A DNA stretch of 64,000 bases from Spirochaetales bacterium Spiro_02 (GTDB taxonomy: Bacteria; Spirochaetota; Spirochaetia; Sphaerochaetales; Sphaerochaetaceae), in NCBI GenBank assembly GCA_001604275.1, contig LVBD01000003.1, positions 1 to 64,000 on the forward strand, in the 5' to 3' direction. This document shows, piece by piece, positions 48,868-58,102 of the stretch. The notes below the pieces were generated by a model that searched no databases, was not told where the DNA came from, and worked only from the letters and a program-made list of their open reading frames with translations. The stretch's first letter is position 1; every line of letters starts with the position of its first letter. Made by a program: the position numbers and the translations under genes.

Positions 48868-49704
48868 CTATCCCTTGACCCCGGAGCTGGTGATCCCCTC
48901 CACGAAGTACCGCTGTGTGAAGATGAACAGGAGGATGATCGGGATGATCGCGATCGCCGAACCGGCAAGCTGCACGGGAACATCCGCCCCACCCCGTTCC
49001 TGGAAGTACTTCAATGCGGGGGTGAGCAGCTGTCGGTCGATGGAAGAAATGAACAGGTAGGGATCGAGGAAGTTGTTCCAGATATTGATGAAGGAGAACA
49101 GTACGGTAGTGGCGACCGCAGGCCCAGACAGCGGAACATAGATACCGCAAAGAATACGGAGTTGCGAAGCTCCGTCGATGCAGGCGGCCTCGTTGAGATC
49201 CCGAGGGATCGCTTGGAAGAACTGCGTGAGCAACATCAGATAGAATACTTCGCTCAACTCGGGAAGAATGATCGCGAACAACGAATCGAACAAGCCGAGC
49301 GACTTGTAATAGAGATACCTGGGGACCATCGTCGTTTCGCTCGGAATCACAAGCGTCAGCATGAAGATCATCATCAGCACCTTGCTTCCGCGGAACTGCA
49401 GCCGGGCGAACGCGAAAGCCGCCGGCAATGTCACGATCAGGCGAAAGACGATCGCGACGACGACCGTGACGATCGTATTGCGGCTCCAGTTCAGAAAGTT
49501 CGGATGCGAAACGACCGTCGCGAAGTTATCGAGCACGGGAACGGCCGGATAGAACAGAGGTCGATATGCCAGGCCCGCAGGCCGAAACGCGATGACCACC
49601 ATCGAGACGAACGGATAGAGCGTCAGAAGCCCGAGGATCCACATGAACACAGTGAAGCATATTCGTCCGACAGCGACCTTCTTCGGCAGGGATTCATTGC
49701 TCAT
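48868..49704 (-). CDS. Carbohydrate ABC transporter permease, MalG type
   Basis: A 278-residue permease with six membrane segments (ICFTVFMWILGLLTLYPFVSM near the start) and the EAA loop PRDLNEAACIDGASQLRILC. It ends the operon and overlaps the MalF-type gene by 11 bases. It pairs with that gene and the binding protein at 50623-51939. Confidence 0.9.
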   Translation of the reverse strand: MSNESLPKKVAVGRICFTVFMWILGLLTLYPFVSMVVIAFRPAGLAYRPLFYPAVPVLDNFATVVSHPNFLNWSRNTIVTVVVAIVFRLIVTLPAAFAFARLQFRGSKVLMMIFMLTLVIPSETTMVPRYLYYKSLGLFDSLFAIILPELSEVFYLMLLTQFFQAIPRDLNEAACIDGASQLRILCGIYVPLSGPAVATTVLFSFINIWNNFLDPYLFISSIDRQLLTPALKYFQERGGADVPVQLAGSAIAIIPIILLFIFTQRYFVEGITSSGVKG

Positions 49705-50587
49705 GGCTTCTCCTCTGCACCAGCAAGCTGATAACGAATATGATCGAAGCGAGCAACGCCCCTTCCGCAGAGGCTATCCCAAGCCTGAAATACTTGAACG
49801 CATCGGCATAGATCTGCATCGAAGCCACCTGCGTCGCCGTTCCAGGCCCCCCTTCCGTCAAGGCCATGATCACCGTATAGTTCTTGAACGAATTGATGAT
49901 CGTGATCGTGAGGATGAAGATGAGCGTCGGCTTCAGGGAAGGCAGCAGCACATATCTCAGCCTCTGAAACGCAGAGGCTCCCTCGAGATCCGCAACCTCG
50001 AGCAGGGGGCGCGGAACCTGCTGCAGGGCGGCGAGCAACGTAATGACAGGGAAAGCCAGCCCGACCCATGTATGGATCACCGCCACCATGGGAAGCGCGC
50101 TACCGTTGCCGCCGAGCCAGAGCGGCAGATGGTCCTGCGCCACGCCCAACGCCAGGAGCAGACGGTTCACCGGCCCCTTGTACGGGTTCAGGATATAGTT
50201 CCAGACCACGCCGATGGCGATCAGGTTCGTCACATACGGCATATAGAACATCGTTCTGACAGCGGTACGCCCCCGGAACTGCCTGTTGAGCAAGATAGCG
50301 GCCAGGATGGAGAAGCACATTGTAAAGACAGTGTACATCACGGAGAACAGAAACGTACGGCCGAAGGCTTGCATGGTGGTTGCATTCGAGAACACCTTCC
50401 GATAGTTCTCGAACCACACGAAATCGTTCGAATAAACGTTCCTCAAGGAATTCCTGTCAAGAAAGCTGATCGCCACACCATATATCAGGGGGTATAGCTT
50501 GAATATGGCGAACAGAATCGTAAAGAGGGACAGGAACAGCCATGCGGTACGCTCTTCCGCCTTCAGTCTTCCGCTTGTACGATGCAT
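49694..50587 (-). CDS. Carbohydrate ABC transporter permease, MalF type
   Basis: A 297-residue permease. The first membrane segment is AWLFLSLFTILFAIFKLYPLIYG and the EAA loop is PRPLLEVADLEGASAFQRL. The ATG at 50587 is chosen since GGAGG lies just upstream and the longer frame encodes no family sequence. No ATPase gene is present in this operon. Confidence 0.9.
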   Translation of the reverse strand: MHRTSGRLKAEERTAWLFLSLFTILFAIFKLYPLIYGVAISFLDRNSLRNVYSNDFVWFENYRKVFSNATTMQAFGRTFLFSVMYTVFTMCFSILAAILLNRQFRGRTAVRTMFYMPYVTNLIAIGVVWNYILNPYKGPVNRLLLALGVAQDHLPLWLGGNGSALPMVAVIHTWVGLAFPVITLLAALQQVPRPLLEVADLEGASAFQRLRYVLLPSLKPTLIFILTITIINSFKNYTVIMALTEGGPGTATQVASMQIYADAFKYFRLGIASAEGALLASIIFVISLLVQRRSHEQ

Positions 50588-50622
50588 ACGCGTCCTCCAA
50601 CCCGACCGCCGACAATCGATGT

Positions 50623-51939
50623 TTATGTGTTCCGCAGCGCCTCGTCCATCCGCTGCTTGACCCGCTCGACCGTCACGGCGAGCGTCTGCTGGTCGGTGCA
50701 ATACCGCTCAGCTTCTTCCTTGATGATCTGATTATACTGCGCGGCTTCTGGGCCGACGATATCGACGTTGATGACGTTCAATCCGTTGTCGATCAGCGCC
50801 TTGTTCAGATCCTCGACGGTGATGCTGCCGCCGGAAGCATCGGCGGTGCTCTTGAACACTTCGGCGAGATCCTCGTCGCTGAGGTTCTCCAACGCTGGGA
50901 TTCCTTTTTCGAACCGCCACTGGTTCAGCCCGAGCCAGAGAATATATTCCAGCGCTTCCTGCGGATGGGCGGCGTTCCGGTTGATGCTCGCATACGCCAT
51001 CGAGACAAAATTGTTTGCCCCGTCCTCAGTCCCTGTGGTAGGAATCGCAACGACTCCGTAATCCCAGTCCCGAGGATAGTCGGCAGGGCTGTTGAGCAGC
51101 CTGGTAAACCAGTTGCCCTGGATGAACATGGCCATGTTGTCGACGGTCGCCCAATAGTTCCATGACGCCTTCTCCGCAAGCAGCTGCTTCGTGTCCATCT
51201 GGTATTTCTTCACGCTTCCCAGTTCCTTGAACCAGCGGAGGCTCTCGGCGAACGCAGGATCGTCGAAATTGCTCGTCCCGTCCGCCTTATACAGAGGAAT
51301 CTGTTCCTGCAACGCCTTGATGATGATATGCGGAGTCTCGAGCCGCATCAGCGCTCCATACCGGTCGTTCCCGGCATCGGTGAGCAACCGAGCGGTATTT
51401 TCGAAATCATCCCACGTCCAAGGAGCCTGCGGATACGACACCCCGGCCGCATCGAACATCTTCTTGTTGTAGTACAGGCAATAGATTTCCTGTTTCGTCG
51501 GAAGGGAGTAGAACTCTCCCGATCCGTCATACATGATGTATTTGCCCCAGGTCGTCCCCACGTCGACGCCCGCCGCCGCAACTGCATTCTTCAGCGGCGC
51601 GAAGAACCCTGCGTCCAGTCTGGTGTTCAGGTCGCGTGGACCGAGCGTCGGAATCACATCGACCTTACTTCCCGCAAGTAGATCAAGGTTGACCTTCACG
51701 ACCTGTTCATCGTTCGTTCCGGGAGTGACCTGAACATCCACGCGGATGCCGGTCTCGGCGGTGAACGCTTCGTTCATGGCCTGGTACCAGGCCTCGTTGG
51801 CATACGACGACAACGGAATCGTGGTGACGACCCGTTCCTGCGCACCACCCTTCGCCTGCTGCTCCGACTTGCCGGACGCGAACAGCGAACCGCCGACAAG
51901 AAGGATACCCAGCGCACAGACTAGCAGTTTTCTTCTCAT
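50623..51939 (-). CDS. Carbohydrate ABC transporter substrate-binding protein
   Basis: A 438-residue family-1 solute-binding protein. The signal peptide MRRKLLVCALGILLVGGSLFASG lacks a lipid cysteine and ends in the ...FASGKSEQQ pattern common in spirochaete binding proteins. The mature part shows VTTIPLSSYANEAWYQAM and PWTWDDFENTARLL, as in sugar-binding relatives. AAGGAG precedes the start. Ligand unknown. Confidence 0.88.
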   Translation of the reverse strand: MRRKLLVCALGILLVGGSLFASGKSEQQAKGGAQERVVTTIPLSSYANEAWYQAMNEAFTAETGIRVDVQVTPGTNDEQVVKVNLDLLAGSKVDVIPTLGPRDLNTRLDAGFFAPLKNAVAAAGVDVGTTWGKYIMYDGSGEFYSLPTKQEIYCLYYNKKMFDAAGVSYPQAPWTWDDFENTARLLTDAGNDRYGALMRLETPHIIIKALQEQIPLYKADGTSNFDDPAFAESLRWFKELGSVKKYQMDTKQLLAEKASWNYWATVDNMAMFIQGNWFTRLLNSPADYPRDWDYGVVAIPTTGTEDGANNFVSMAYASINRNAAHPQEALEYILWLGLNQWRFEKGIPALENLSDEDLAEVFKSTADASGGSITVEDLNKALIDNGLNVINVDIVGPEAAQYNQIIKEEAERYCTDQQTLAVTVERVKQRMDEALRNT

Positions 51940-51998
51940 ACTTTCGCTCCTTTCCGTCTTATTTTGGTCGTGGCATGGAAACCACGGAAAACAACACG

Positions 51999-52562
51999 TC
52001 AGCCAATGCCCAGCATACCCCGCAACCGCTCGAGATAGGTCGTGTCCCGATCCTTGAGCTCAGGGACTACGGAAGCTCCTTCGTTATAGAAATCCTTGTC
52101 TCCGCGCCCCATCTCCTGACCGGCCAGCGTGTGCTTGTCCAGCGCATAGTCGGGGATCCGCGGGGAAAGTTCGTTTCTCTCATGCGCTTTCTTGATCCAG
52201 TTCAGCATTTCGTCCGAAGAACGGTCCTTCGTCCTCGAGCAGAGATACCGCACCGCATGGATGGCGAATAGATACCGGTCGTTGCTCTCCGGCTTAGCCG
52301 AAAGCCTCATCCGTTCCAGCGAATGGATGAGGACGGGGGCGAACACATCGCCGAAGCCGACATCCTCGACGCTGATGACCTGTAGCCGGAACCACAGGAA
52401 CTCTTCAAGTTCCCTGCTGGTCGTCAACATTTCATACGCCAGAACCGCAGCGTTATCCACGTTGTTCCGGCGAATCTCCTTTTGAAGGGCGGAAATCACC
52501 TGGTCCGCAGGGAGTCCGCTTTTCGTCGTGCACTGTTGCCATGGATCATACGCTGATGCCAA
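51999..52562 (-). CDS. Stand-alone MgsA/RarA C-terminal domain protein
   Basis: A 187-residue protein equal to the C-terminal helical region of MgsA/RarA-type AAA+ ATPases (VISALQKEIRRNN, LEEFLWFRLQVISVEDVGFGD, YALDKHTLAGQEMGRG), but with no ATPase domain in front. I prefer the TTG at 52562, which has GGAGG 6 bases upstream; an ATG at 52598 has no site. It is first in the sugar ABC operon, 60 bases before the binding protein gene. The full-length relatives act at stalled replication forks; what this fragment does beside a transporter is unknown. Confidence 0.78.
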   Translation of the reverse strand: MASAYDPWQQCTTKSGLPADQVISALQKEIRRNNVDNAAVLAYEMLTTSRELEEFLWFRLQVISVEDVGFGDVFAPVLIHSLERMRLSAKPESNDRYLFAIHAVRYLCSRTKDRSSDEMLNWIKKAHERNELSPRIPDYALDKHTLAGQEMGRGDKDFYNEGASVVPELKDRDTTYLERLRGMLGIG

Positions 52563-52789
52563 GATAATCCTCCAAAGTCTGCCGTCCGTCGATATCATTG
52601 CGATCCGACGATTCGGAACAACCTTATGACCCCTACAAGCCAGTTGTCAATGTCTGATATAAATTATTTTGCATAATAATAAATTTTTATACAAAGACTT
52701 TCCTATATATAAGGAGATATTCGTGATATAATTGACTTATCATTGGCAAAATTATACATAATTATACAAAATCATCGGGAGAATACCCA
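52563..52789. other. AT-rich divergent region between the ABC operon and the transposase
   Basis: A very AT-rich stretch (52650-52770) with TTGACT at about 52731, probably part of the transposase promoter, and GGGAGA 6 bases before its ATG. I could not find a terminal inverted repeat or target duplication that would mark the left end of an insertion sequence. Confidence 0.4.
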
Positions 52790-54391
52790 ATGCACAGAGT
52801 CAAGTTCAAGGCGAAGAACGGAACCACGTATGTCTATGAAGGAACGACTGTATGGGATGACGAAGAAAAGAAGTACCGGACGAAGCGGATCTGCATCGGC
52901 AAGATCGATCCTGCTACCGGGGATCTTGTCCCGTCGAAGCGGCTGAACATGCCGGAGAAAATCGTCCAGGACATCAACAAGAACCGGCTGACGGTCACGC
53001 ATGCGGGGCATGACATGCTGCTATGGAGCATCACGAAGGCTCTGAAGCTCGATACCGTCCTGAAGAACGCCGTACCATCCGACTGGCGGGCAGTGCTGGC
53101 GATGGTCTGGTATCTGGTCGTAGAGAACGAACCGTTGAGTGCCTGCGGCAATTGGCTGCCGTTCAACCGGACTCCGTTCATCGGCAAATTGGACAGTAGG
53201 TACATCGTGGAAATCCTCGATAGACTGCACGAAGACGCCAGGGAGCGTTTCTACCGGCAATGGGGAACCCTGTCGACAGACACCTCGCGGATGCTGTACG
53301 ACCTGAGATCCGTCGCCAGCTACAATGCATGCTATCCGTCGCTGGCTTGGGGCGTGAACATGGAGGGAAACAGTCCCCGGCAGCTACGATACGTCATGGT
53401 TGCGGGAAAGAATTCCATGCTTCCGTTGTATCTGGAATCGACGGACACGGAACTTCGCACGATCGGGCAGGTGTCGGAACTGCTCCGGACGCTGAGGCAG
53501 CGCGGGGTCTGCGTCGAGACGCTCAACATGGATCAGGAATTCTACAGCATCGAAAACATTACCGCAATGTTCGCACGCAGGTACTCGTTCCTACAGGCCA
53601 TCCGCATCCAGGACGCATGGATCCGCAACCTCATCGAACGGAACCGTGACATGACGGGGGATCCTGCGTCCCTCTACCTGCTCGACGGCAGGAACTACTA
53701 TGCGCGTACTATCGAATATACTTGGGAAGAGGAGAAGAAGGCCCGCATCGTCAGACATCCGTGCACGGTGCATCTTTTCTACTCCCAGGACATCATCGGC
53801 AAGGATCGAGACCGGTTCATGTATCGGATCCAGCAGGAGCGCGAGCGTCTCGAGCAGCATCAGGAAGACATTCCCGAAGCGGACCTTGCGAAATTCTTCG
53901 TGTTCGGGCAGCACAAGTACACAGGCCGCAGGACCGTGGGGCTCGACATAGAGGAGCTGGAACGGCATGAGAAAGCCTATGCGGGCTTCTTCGCGTTCCT
54001 GACCAACGACCCACAGCTGAAGGACCCCGTCAAGGTACTGGAGAGCCATCGGATGCAACGGACCATAGAGCGTTCGTTCGACGACTTGCGCAACGATCTC
54101 GACTTGCTGCGGATCAGGATTCACGAAAGCAATAGGATCGCCCCACGACTGTTCGTGCAATTCATTGCGTCGATCTACATCTGCGCCCTTCGCAAGCAGT
54201 TGCAGGATACCGGACTGGACAACGACTATACATACAAGGAAATCCTTGCGCAGCTGAAGAACATCTGCGTCATGTCCAACAAAGAACATAGCCATGAATC
54301 CGTCATGCCGATGAACGAAACGCAACGCAAGCTGGTGGAGATTCTGCTTCCCGGAACTCGGATCGTGGACGACGGAGCCGCCCGGGAATAG
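52790..54391 (+). CDS. IS4/IS1634-type DDE transposase
   Basis: A 533-residue transposase of the IS1634 branch. Candidate catalytic residues are Asp in TLSTDTSRMLYDL, Asp in LNMDQEFYS and Glu in RTIERSFDDLRN, the usual Y/R..E motif. The length is normal and the frame is intact. Its stop is only 6 bases from the stop of the convergent phosphatase gene, leaving no room for a right end. No second copy is seen in the window. It may be immobile or domesticated. Confidence 0.85.
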   Translation: MHRVKFKAKNGTTYVYEGTTVWDDEEKKYRTKRICIGKIDPATGDLVPSKRLNMPEKIVQDINKNRLTVTHAGHDMLLWSITKALKLDTVLKNAVPSDWRAVLAMVWYLVVENEPLSACGNWLPFNRTPFIGKLDSRYIVEILDRLHEDARERFYRQWGTLSTDTSRMLYDLRSVASYNACYPSLAWGVNMEGNSPRQLRYVMVAGKNSMLPLYLESTDTELRTIGQVSELLRTLRQRGVCVETLNMDQEFYSIENITAMFARRYSFLQAIRIQDAWIRNLIERNRDMTGDPASLYLLDGRNYYARTIEYTWEEEKKARIVRHPCTVHLFYSQDIIGKDRDRFMYRIQQERERLEQHQEDIPEADLAKFFVFGQHKYTGRRTVGLDIEELERHEKAYAGFFAFLTNDPQLKDPVKVLESHRMQRTIERSFDDLRNDLDLLRIRIHESNRIAPRLFVQFIASIYICALRKQLQDTGLDNDYTYKEILAQLKNICVMSNKEHSHESVMPMNETQRKLVEILLPGTRIVDDGAARE

Positions 54392-54397
54392 GCTCTC

Positions 54398-55927
54398 CTA
54401 GCGGTATCCTCGAACGGTATACGGAGACGGAGGAATCGATGCGACCGGGGTATGGCTGCGGATATAATCCCTCAGCAGTTGCGGGATCTCCAGCTGGGAG
54501 TCCAGCAGCACCCGACAGTCCGCATACCACGGAAAGCCGCCTCCCCCGGTCGCCCGATAGCTGTTCAGAGCCAGACGGAAGACCTGCTCGTCCCTGACGG
54601 GCGATCCATCGAAGACCAATGCGACGACTCGCTCCCCCACAGGACGGGAGATGTCGACTTCGTAGGTGATGCCGGCGAAATAGTCATAGTTGAAATGCTG
54701 CCGCTCGTTCTGCAGGAACGCGGCGTCGATCGCGGCATGTCCATCGCTATCGCAGACAAAATACGATGCGCATCGTTCCAACGCAAGACGGAGGATCGCG
54801 CCGGTGACCTCCAGCACTTTCAACGTATTGGGGAATTCGTATGTGATCAACAGATCCCGCGCGGTGATTTCCCGGGGCAGGTTCCATGAAACATTGTACA
54901 GGCAGGTCGCAGAAACATCGGCGCTGCCGGCCTCCATCTGGACCTGGTTGATCAGCATGGCGAGCGGACTGCCGTGCAGCGCGCTATCGAGCCGCCCAGA
55001 GAAAACGATCGGAGCCGGCAGCCTTCCGAGAGGTTCGTCGAGCCGACGCTGGATATCCCGTTCGATGCTTTGCAACGCCGGAAGCGAAGGTATCGGGCGC
55101 CGGATCGTCCCGTCAGGCCTCAGCCATTCCGCCCTCGGGCGGACACTCCCATCGTCGTCCACGTCGACCGTGATCTTGCAGACTTCCGAAGCATACGCCC
55201 CCGGCTGGACCGTGAAGGTTCCTCCGATATACGTTCCGTCGGTATGGAGATGCTGATGTCCTGTCAGCAGGATGTCGAAGTCGAGTTCACGAGCTAGCTT
55301 GCATGCGATATCCTCGTTAGAATCCGACAGCTTCCTGCCCGATGCCAGATCCTGTTCATACCCTCCATGATAGATGCATACGAGTACATCGATCGAGCCA
55401 TGGAGCTTCCGGCAGGCCTTCCGGGCGGCTTCGAATGCATCGGTGACGGAAAGGCCCTCGAGGTTCTGCGCGGGTTCCCACACGTTGACGAAATCGGTCA
55501 CGATTCCGACGATGCCGATACGCAGTCCGCTCTCCAGTTTCCTGACGACGTACGGGACGAGCGGCAGTCTCCCCGCATGGTCGACTACGTTCGCACAGAC
55601 GCATTGCGCCGAGCATCCTCCGAGGAATTCTTCCAGTCCACCGTAGCCATAGTTGAAATCGTGGTTGCCGAGCGTCATGCAGTCGTATCCAAGCTCGTTC
55701 ATGACGGCGGCGACGGGAAAACGGCGGCCGATATCGTTTCGGAGGAAATCGAGGAACGGGGAGCCCTGGATGGTGTCCCCTCCGTCGAGGATCAGGGTGT
55801 TTCCGTCCTTGCCCATCAGATGCGAACAGGTCAGCAATCCCATGATGCGGGCGGAATCGTCGGCGTAATTCGTCGGAAACAGGTAGCCATGGATATCCGA
55901 TGTATACAGCAGGGTGCATGTCTTCAT
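54398..55927 (-). CDS. 5'-nucleotidase/metallophosphatase family protein without signal peptide
   Basis: A 509-residue two-domain phosphatase. The metal-binding domain has TSDIHGYL, LDGGDTIQGSP, LGNHDFNYG and LLTGHQHLHTDG; the C-terminal specificity domain has SYRATGGGGFPWY. UshA relatives are periplasmic, but this protein starts directly at the enzyme (MKTCTLLYTSDIHG), so it should act in the cytoplasm. The substrate, perhaps a nucleotide or cyclic nucleotide, is open. It is a single gene, convergent with the transposase. Confidence 0.87.
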   Translation of the reverse strand: MKTCTLLYTSDIHGYLFPTNYADDSARIMGLLTCSHLMGKDGNTLILDGGDTIQGSPFLDFLRNDIGRRFPVAAVMNELGYDCMTLGNHDFNYGYGGLEEFLGGCSAQCVCANVVDHAGRLPLVPYVVRKLESGLRIGIVGIVTDFVNVWEPAQNLEGLSVTDAFEAARKACRKLHGSIDVLVCIYHGGYEQDLASGRKLSDSNEDIACKLARELDFDILLTGHQHLHTDGTYIGGTFTVQPGAYASEVCKITVDVDDDGSVRPRAEWLRPDGTIRRPIPSLPALQSIERDIQRRLDEPLGRLPAPIVFSGRLDSALHGSPLAMLINQVQMEAGSADVSATCLYNVSWNLPREITARDLLITYEFPNTLKVLEVTGAILRLALERCASYFVCDSDGHAAIDAAFLQNERQHFNYDYFAGITYEVDISRPVGERVVALVFDGSPVRDEQVFRLALNSYRATGGGGFPWYADCRVLLDSQLEIPQLLRDYIRSHTPVASIPPSPYTVRGYR

Positions 55928-56062
55928 ATCGTTTTCCCCTCAAACCGGAGAGTCTATAGGCATGGATTCCGTTTGTCAACGAAAGCGGGAGATAGTCGCA
56001 TGAACAAGCATCAAATTCCAGGATTCATCAGAAAAGGCCGCGGGACAACGGACTTGAAGCTA

Positions 56063-57256
56063 CTATACAAGCGTGCCGAGTTCCTCTCCCCCGATCGCCA
56101 TGGTACGACTTGCTGCGGGATCCACAGGATATGGAGCCGCCGTCCGGCAAGCGATGTACCCTTGTACATTCGAAAGCCCGTAACTCGTTGTTTCTGCTTT
56201 GGAGATTTTTTCTTTCAATTGGATGATGGCTTTCGCGGCATCCGCCCCCGGATGCTCGCTCCATTTGGCTTCGATCAACCTAGTTCCGTTTCCAATGACC
56301 AGAAAATCGACTTCCAAACCACTGTTTTCCCGATAGAAAAAGAATTGTCGGTTCAAACCTTTACCAGCCACATGCTTTCGCAACTCCGAAAAAACAAAGG
56401 TTTCCCATATCTGTCCGATCATCATTGAATGTTTCAGCTCTTCGATCTCGCTGATCCCCTGTAGGAAACACAGCAATCCAGTATCGTTGAAATATACCTT
56501 GGGACTTTTCACCAACCGTTTGCTCAAATTCCCGCTCCAAGGCTGCAGGAACGAAATGATGCAGGATGTCTCCAGAACGGAAATCCACGCTTTGATCGTC
56601 GGGAGACTGACCCCGACCCCGGTCGCCAAAGCGGACATATCCAGCTGGCAACCACTGCGAAGCGCGAGCAGGCGCATGAACCGTTCAAAATCCCTCAAGT
56701 TCCCGACGTTCTTCAATTGTCTGACATCACGTTCCAGATACGTCAGCAAGTAGGAACTAAAGAATCGCGTTACATTCATTTCATGGTTTCTCGCAAGTTC
56801 CGGATATCCGCCCCGCAATATCGCTTCCTCGATAGATGCATACCCTGTCTCTTGATAGCACATTCCTTCCATCTGAAGGACTCCGGCACGCCCTGCAAGG
56901 CTTTCCGATACATTCTGCATCAAGGAAAAATGCTGACTCCCGGACAGTACGAAAGCTCCCATGGCATGCCGCGATTCATCTACTTCTTTCTTGACATAGC
57001 GGAACAGATTCGGCGCGTTCTGGATTTCATCGAATATGACCGGTACAGGATGGGAGGCAAGAAAGAGCTCCGGCGTTTCTTCCGCCATCGCCGATACAGA
57101 TGGCAATTCCAATGAAACATACCGATATTGAGGAAGCAGGTGTGTCAACGTACAAGTCTTCCCAGCCTGTCGGACACCAGTAAGGACAAGCACAGGGAAC
57201 ATCCGTAATACCTCGCGAATTTGCGTTTCAATGAGTCGAGAAAGATATTTTTCCAT
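56063..57256 (-). CDS. AAA ATPase with DUF4143
   Basis: A 397-residue ATP-binding protein. Walker A is GVRQAGKTCTL, Walker B VPVIFDEIQNAPN, sensor FVLSGSQHF; the C-terminal DUF4143 region has VYFNDTGLLCFLQG, FYRENSGLEVDFLV and a PD-(D/E)xK-like TRLIEAKWSE, suggesting a nuclease-like fold. These proteins are common, patchily spread and of unknown function. I use the ATG at 57256 (a TTG four codons upstream is possible). Base use is poorer in GC than its neighbours, hinting at recent transfer. Confidence 0.85.
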   Translation of the reverse strand: MEKYLSRLIETQIREVLRMFPVLVLTGVRQAGKTCTLTHLLPQYRYVSLELPSVSAMAEETPELFLASHPVPVIFDEIQNAPNLFRYVKKEVDESRHAMGAFVLSGSQHFSLMQNVSESLAGRAGVLQMEGMCYQETGYASIEEAILRGGYPELARNHEMNVTRFFSSYLLTYLERDVRQLKNVGNLRDFERFMRLLALRSGCQLDMSALATGVGVSLPTIKAWISVLETSCIISFLQPWSGNLSKRLVKSPKVYFNDTGLLCFLQGISEIEELKHSMMIGQIWETFVFSELRKHVAGKGLNRQFFFYRENSGLEVDFLVIGNGTRLIEAKWSEHPGADAAKAIIQLKEKISKAETTSYGLSNVQGYIACRTAAPYPVDPAASRTMAIGGEELGTLV

Positions 57257-57403
57257 CTTTTTTACCAAATCATTATACTTAATATATGTAAATTATAATA
57301 TCTGATTTTAGATTTTACAATATCAGAATAATCAATTCATCATGATATCATGTTCATCGAGCTTCTCCCTGATGGGAACAGGAACCCTCCGCACCTCCGC
57401 GAC
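57257..57403. promoter_or_regulatory. AT-rich region with palindromes upstream of the AAA ATPase
   Basis: TCTGAT (57301-57306) and ATCAGA (57322-57327) form an inverted repeat, and CATGATATCATG (57341-57352) is a perfect 12-base palindrome. They lie between the 5' end of the ATPase gene and the 3' end of ribF. Both could be operators; no protein is assigned. Confidence 0.35.
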
Positions 57404-58102
57404 CTAGTGGTTCGCCCCCATGTACTCCACGACATACCGCACGTCATCGTCCACCTGGCGACGAACCGCCTCGAGATTCTCGAACTTGGTGATCGGACGG
57501 ATATAGGTTTTGATTTCCAGATCGATGTGCTGTCCATACAGATCCCGATTGAAATGGAGCAGAAACGTCTCGACCGTGACGGTCGGCAGGTCATCGACCG
57601 TCGGACGTGGCCCGATGCTCGTCACACCTAGGTATCGCTGGCCGTCGACGATCGTCACGGTACCGTACACCCCATGCCGGGGAAGCAGCTTCTCATCCGC
57701 TGTCTGAAGATTGACCGTAGGCATTCCGACAGTCCGTCCCAGTTGTCGACCGTACACGACCTCACCGCGAAGCGTATAGGGATACCCCAGCATCGCTTCG
57801 GCTTCCTCGACAAGCCCGCCAAGCAAAGCCTGCCTGATACGATCGGAACAGATCGGAACACCATCATAGAGGACAGGAGGAACGGAAATGACCGGGAGGC
57901 CGGCAGGCGGAGCAAACGCATCCACGAACCGCACGGAACATGCTGATCCCGCATATGCGCCTATCAAGGCCCGCTTCTCATCGACGGTCGTCAACACTGG
58001 CCCGCCATCAGGAGGAAGAACGTACACTTCCTCGGGACGACAGGCGAGCACGGCCTGATGCCCGCGATGCACACCGTCGAAAATCCCTGACGCTACGTTC
58101 AT
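57404..58102 (-). CDS. ribF: Compact RibF: riboflavin kinase with shortened FAD synthetase domain
   Basis: A 232-residue protein, against about 310 for normal RibF. The C-terminal riboflavin kinase domain is complete (GRQLGRTVGMPTVNLQ, LPRHGVYGTV, VETFLLHFNRDLYGQ). The N-terminal nucleotidyltransferase keeps the nucleotide loop GIFDGVHRGHQAVL and ICSDRIRQALLGG but lacks the middle, including the usual GxDFxFGxxR block. FMN synthesis is likely; FAD synthesis is doubtful. The ATG at 58102 overlaps the permease stop by four bases and has GGAGA upstream. Confidence 0.82.
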   Translation of the reverse strand: MNVASGIFDGVHRGHQAVLACRPEEVYVLPPDGGPVLTTVDEKRALIGAYAGSACSVRFVDAFAPPAGLPVISVPPVLYDGVPICSDRIRQALLGGLVEEAEAMLGYPYTLRGEVVYGRQLGRTVGMPTVNLQTADEKLLPRHGVYGTVTIVDGQRYLGVTSIGPRPTVDDLPTVTVETFLLHFNRDLYGQHIDLEIKTYIRPITKFENLEAVRRQVDDDVRYVVEYMGANH

